From contig NZ_FOET01000003.1 of NCBI RefSeq assembly GCF_900110735.1, forward strand, positions 496,001 to 560,000: a stretch of 64,000 nucleotides of DNA, written 5' to 3'. Under the pieces are notes generated by a model. It ran no database searches, was not told the DNA's origin, and saw only the letters and a list, made by a program, of their open reading frames with translations. The position numbers were made by a program, and so were the translations under genes. Position 1 is the stretch's first letter. Each line of letters opens with the position of its first letter. This document shows, piece after piece, positions 63,662 to 64,000 of the stretch. Origin of the DNA: Streptomyces radiopugnans. GTDB taxonomy: Bacteria; Actinomycetota; Actinomycetes; Streptomycetales; Streptomycetaceae.

Positions 63662-64000
63662 CTAGGTGAGCCAGCGCTCCGGCCGCGCCCGGCGGCGCCC
63701 GGTGCGGGAGCGCTCGGCCTGGGCGGCCACCAGCGCACGGGCCTCCTCCACCGCCCGCAGCCGGGCCGCCACCGTGCCGTTCGCACCGTGGTCGACGTGG
63801 ACGTCCGCCAGCTCGAAGGCCCGCTCCCAGGGGCCCTGGGTCAGGCGTACGCTCTGCACCTTCGCGTGCGGGACCAGCGACAGCGTGCGGCACAGCAGCC
63901 CCTTGCGGGAGGCGAACACCGTCTCGGTCACCCCGTGGCCGTATCCCCGCCACCACAGCGGGACGACCCAGCGGGCCCGGCGCGGCACCGGCGCCAGGGA
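63662..64000 (-). CDS. PH-domain (bPH2/YdbS-like) membrane protein, C-terminal part, cut by window edge
   Basis: The visible C-terminal 112 residues match the last bacterial PH domain of YdbS/YdbT proteins: VTETVFASRKGLLCRTLSLVPHAKVQSVRLTQGPWERAFELADVHVDHGANGTVAARLRAVEEARALV. Stop TAG at 63664-63662. The N-terminus and membrane segments lie beyond base 64,000. Confidence 0.85.
   Translation of the reverse strand, partial: SLAPVPRRARWVVPLWWRGYGHGVTETVFASRKGLLCRTLSLVPHAKVQSVRLTQGPWERAFELADVHVDHGANGTVAARLRAVEEARALVAAQAERSRTGRRRARPERWLT

Overview
The window is very GC-rich actinobacterial DNA, almost certainly Streptomyces or a close relative. Third codon positions are nearly all G or C, GTG starts are common, and several genes appear leaderless. 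The right half carries a gene order typical of the Streptomyces core: ppa, dacB-like, zinc protease, tilS, hpt, ftsH, folE, folP, folB, folK, DUF3180.

Left part (1-about 36,975): a type II (aromatic) polyketide cluster that runs off the left edge. It has a minimal PKS (KS-alpha, chain-length factor, ACP), an ActIII-type ketoreductase (partial), a didomain aromatase/cyclase and a DpsC/CerJ-like KSIII with Ser in place of Cys. It also has a KS-remnant/AT protein, malonyl-CoA supply (carboxyltransferase beta and epsilon subunits) and an Sfp-type PPTase. A starter-unit set accompanies these: citramalate synthase, alpha-methylacyl-CoA racemase, a fatty acyl-AMP ligase, an acyl-CoA-dehydrogenase-like enzyme, and an ACP-AT fusion whose AT nucleophile Ser is Gly. 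Tailoring genes include a P450 with its own ferredoxin and ferredoxin reductase, a class D flavin monooxygenase, an ABM monooxygenase, two SRPBCC proteins, an epoxide hydrolase and an alpha/beta hydrolase with Ala at the nucleophile position. An AlkZ/HTH_42 DNA glycosylase is a likely self-resistance gene. My working inference is an alpha-methyl-branched starter and a DNA-reactive (possibly epoxide-bearing) aromatic quinone, in the spirit of pluramycins or trioxacarcins. The sugar genes expected for pluramycins are not in the window.

Regulation: a SARP gene sits at 28,261. I find about thirteen promoters with heptamers of the TCGAGCC/TCCAGCC type at exact 11-bp spacing, followed 8 bp later by a -10 box. 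They lie in front of nearly every transcription unit of the cluster and in front of no gene right of 36,975. This delimits the regulon. Between the PPTase and the SARP lies a divergent insert: a two-component system and a small RiPP locus (Ocin-ThiF/YcaO fusion plus a 122-aa precursor with an NHLP-like repeated leader).

Middle (about 36,980-47,600): DUF4184 membrane protein, MreB-like protein, an ABC exporter with a near-perfect SoxR/MerR-type promoter, ArsR, a DUF397/ATPase/XRE triplet with CACGTG repeats, DinB, PadR and a ThrE-family transporter.

Right (47,600-64,000): core genes (pyrophosphatase, D-Ala-D-Ala carboxypeptidase, metalloprotease, tilS-hpt-ftsH, folate operon with a 27-bp perfect hairpin, DUF3180), then an amidase, a methyltransferase, two unknown membrane-anchored proteins and a partial PH-domain protein at the edge. 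No rRNA, tRNA, CRISPR array or IS element was recognised.
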